Below are positions 6,005 through 7,173 of a stretch of DNA of 7,173 nt, piece after piece (position 1 is the stretch's first letter; each line of letters begins with the position of its first letter). The notes under the pieces are model-generated. The model had not been told where the DNA came from. It did no database searches and saw only the letters and a list, made by a program, of their open reading frames with translations. The position numbers and the translations under genes are program-made. The DNA comes from Mycobacterium sp. (GTDB lineage: Bacteria; Actinomycetota; Actinomycetes; Mycobacteriales; Mycobacteriaceae): NCBI GenBank assembly GCA_025965815.1, contig JAOPWF010000051.1, positions 1 through 7,173 on the forward strand, given 5' to 3'.

Positions 6005-6571
6005 ATGGCTCAACCCGACCGGCCGCTGCGCGCCGACGCGGCCCGCAACCGTGCCCGGGTGCTCGAGGTGGCCTACGAGACGTTCGCCGCCGAAGGGCTG
6101 TCGGTCCCGATCGACGAGATCGCCCGCCGTGCCGGCGTCGGCGCGGGCACCGTGTACCGGCATTTCCCCACCAAGGAGGCGCTATTCCGGGCGGTCGTCG
6201 AGGACCGGCTGCGGCGCATCGTCGACGAGGGCCATGCCCTTCTTGAGTCCGGCGACCCTGGCGAGGCGCTCTACACGTTTCTGCGGTCGATGGTGATGGA
6301 GTGGGGCACCGACCGCGGACTCGTCGACGCCCTCGCGGGTTTCGAGATCGACATCAACACCGTGGCGCCCGAGGCGGAAGAGGCGTTCCTCGGCCTGCTC
6401 GGCGACCTGCTGCGGGCCGCACAGCGCACCGGGACTGCACGACCGGACGTCGGTGTGCCGGAAGTGAAGGCGCTGCTGGTCGGATGTCAGGCGATGCAGA
6501 GCTACAACGCGGACTTGGCCGAACAGCTGACCGCGGTCGTCGTCGACGGCCTCCGAGCGACACCGAAGTAG
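6005..6571 (+). CDS. TetR/AcrR-family transcriptional regulator
   Basis: A 188-residue DNA-binding repressor. The N-terminal TetR domain spans about residues 12-60: helix 1 RNRARVLEVAYETFAAEGL, then the helix-turn-helix IDEIARRAGVGAGTVYRHFPTKEAL, a canonical TetR signature with recognition helix at about 46-54. The remainder is an alpha-helical ligand-binding and dimerisation domain, probably of the SbtR-like C-terminal type (AFLGLLGDLLRAAQRTGTARPDV..EVKALLVGCQAM). It is divergent from the SDR-cupin operon across 108 bp that contain two related operator-like sites, so the simplest reading is local repression of both directions, released by a small hydrophobic ligand. The ligand cannot be inferred. 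groEL2 follows 190 bp downstream but has its own CIRCE-controlled promoter, so this regulator need not affect it. As I recall, the TetR gene is absent between Rv0439c and groEL2 in M. tuberculosis. Confidence 0.92.
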   Translation: MAQPDRPLRADAARNRARVLEVAYETFAAEGLSVPIDEIARRAGVGAGTVYRHFPTKEALFRAVVEDRLRRIVDEGHALLESGDPGEALYTFLRSMVMEWGTDRGLVDALAGFEIDINTVAPEAEEAFLGLLGDLLRAAQRTGTARPDVGVPEVKALLVGCQAMQSYNADLAEQLTAVVVDGLRATPK

Positions 6572-6593
6572 CCCGTCGGACCTCCGGGGCAAT

Positions 6594-6620
6594 CTTGCAC
6601 TCCCTATAGGCGAGTGCTAA
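6594..6620 (+). promoter_or_regulatory. CIRCE element 1 (HrcA operator)
   Basis: CTTGCACTC, nine bases, GAGTGCTAA. The right arm is a perfect match to the CIRCE consensus TTAGCACTC-N9-GAGTGCTAA and the left arm matches at 7 of 9. HrcA binds CIRCE to repress chaperonin genes and releases on heat stress. The element overlaps the core promoter. Confidence 0.92.
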
Positions 6621-6630
6621 GAATGACATT
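6595..6630 (+). promoter_or_regulatory. Predicted groEL2 promoter embedded in CIRCE 1
   Basis: A -35 TTGCAC (6595-6600) lies within the left CIRCE arm. Seventeen bases later a -10 TAAGAA (6618-6623), preceded by an extended TGC (6615-6617), overlaps the right arm. The start is predicted near 6630, giving a leader of about 130 nt. HrcA on CIRCE 1 would cover both hexamers. Confidence 0.6.
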
Positions 6631-6655
6631 GGCACTCGCGACCAGTGAGTGCTAG
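6629..6655 (+). promoter_or_regulatory. CIRCE element 2 (HrcA operator)
   Basis: TTGGCACTC, nine bases, GAGTGCTAG, with 8 of 9 matches to consensus in each arm. It begins 35 bp after CIRCE 1, at the predicted transcript start. Tandem CIRCE sites are known upstream of mycobacterial groEL2. Confidence 0.92.
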
Positions 6656-6692
6656 GTCGGGACCGGTGAGACCACAGTCCAAACACAACTGA

Positions 6693-7173
<481 letters not shown>

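Noticed and set aside
5421..6296. Plus-strand open frame crossing the SDR, the intergenic region and the TetR gene
   Set aside because: It runs antisense to the SDR and out of frame through TetR, with no start signal; explained by GC bias.
6572..6593. Terminator after the TetR gene
   Set aside because: The short GC-rich stretch does not form a convincing stem and has no T-run.
6623..6655. Ten-codon upstream open frame in the groEL2 control region ending in TAG
   Set aside because: Its ATG lies upstream of the predicted transcript start (near 6630) and its sequence is accounted for by CIRCE 2.

Overview
The window is high-GC actinobacterial DNA, almost certainly from a Mycobacterium/Mycolicibacterium-type genome. 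The strongest evidence is the last gene. Its 137 visible residues match, from memory, the N-terminus of the mycobacterial housekeeping chaperonin GroEL2 almost residue for residue, and it is preceded by two CIRCE elements and no groES. GC-rich third codon positions, GTG starts, TANNNT-type -10 boxes and one apparently leaderless gene fit the same group. The SDR dehydrogenase near groEL2 resembles the Rv0439c family, which I recall as the groEL2 neighbour in M. tuberculosis.

Layout. (1) 1-1811, plus strand: the end of a YdbS-like bacterial PH-domain membrane protein, overlapping by 4 nt a YdbT-like protein with three PH repeats. (2) 1891-2709, plus strand: a HAD-superfamily phosphatase (LHPP/TIGR01458 type) whose promoter places the transcript start on its ATG. 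(3) 2706-4388, minus strand: a superfamily 2 DEAD/DEAH-type helicase that converges on the HAD gene, so that one CTAG holds both stop codons. (4) 4469-5896, minus strand: a cupin and a short-chain dehydrogenase/reductase (SDR), transcribed SDR then cupin, 18 nt apart. (5) 5897-6004: a compact divergent control region with two inverted copies of a 17-bp operator-like sequence nested in overlapping promoters. (6) 6005-6571, plus strand: a TetR-family repressor, presumably acting on that region. (7) 6572-6761: the groEL2 control region with two CIRCE sites and a leader hairpin. (8) 6762-7173: groEL2, cut by the window end.

How the genes work together. The TetR-SDR-cupin group looks like a small self-contained switch: a repressor that probably controls itself and a strong promoter for an oxidoreductase plus a metal-binding cupin. 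groEL2 is a separate heat-shock unit under HrcA-type control. The PH-domain pair is a membrane module of unknown role. I see no mobile element, CRISPR array, tRNA or rRNA, and no gene-free stretch over 300 bases. No wholly new system is evident; the most interesting material is regulatory: the SDR/TetR control region, the promoter-CIRCE overlap, the leaderless HAD gene, the shared stop site and the in-frame SDR-cupin junction.
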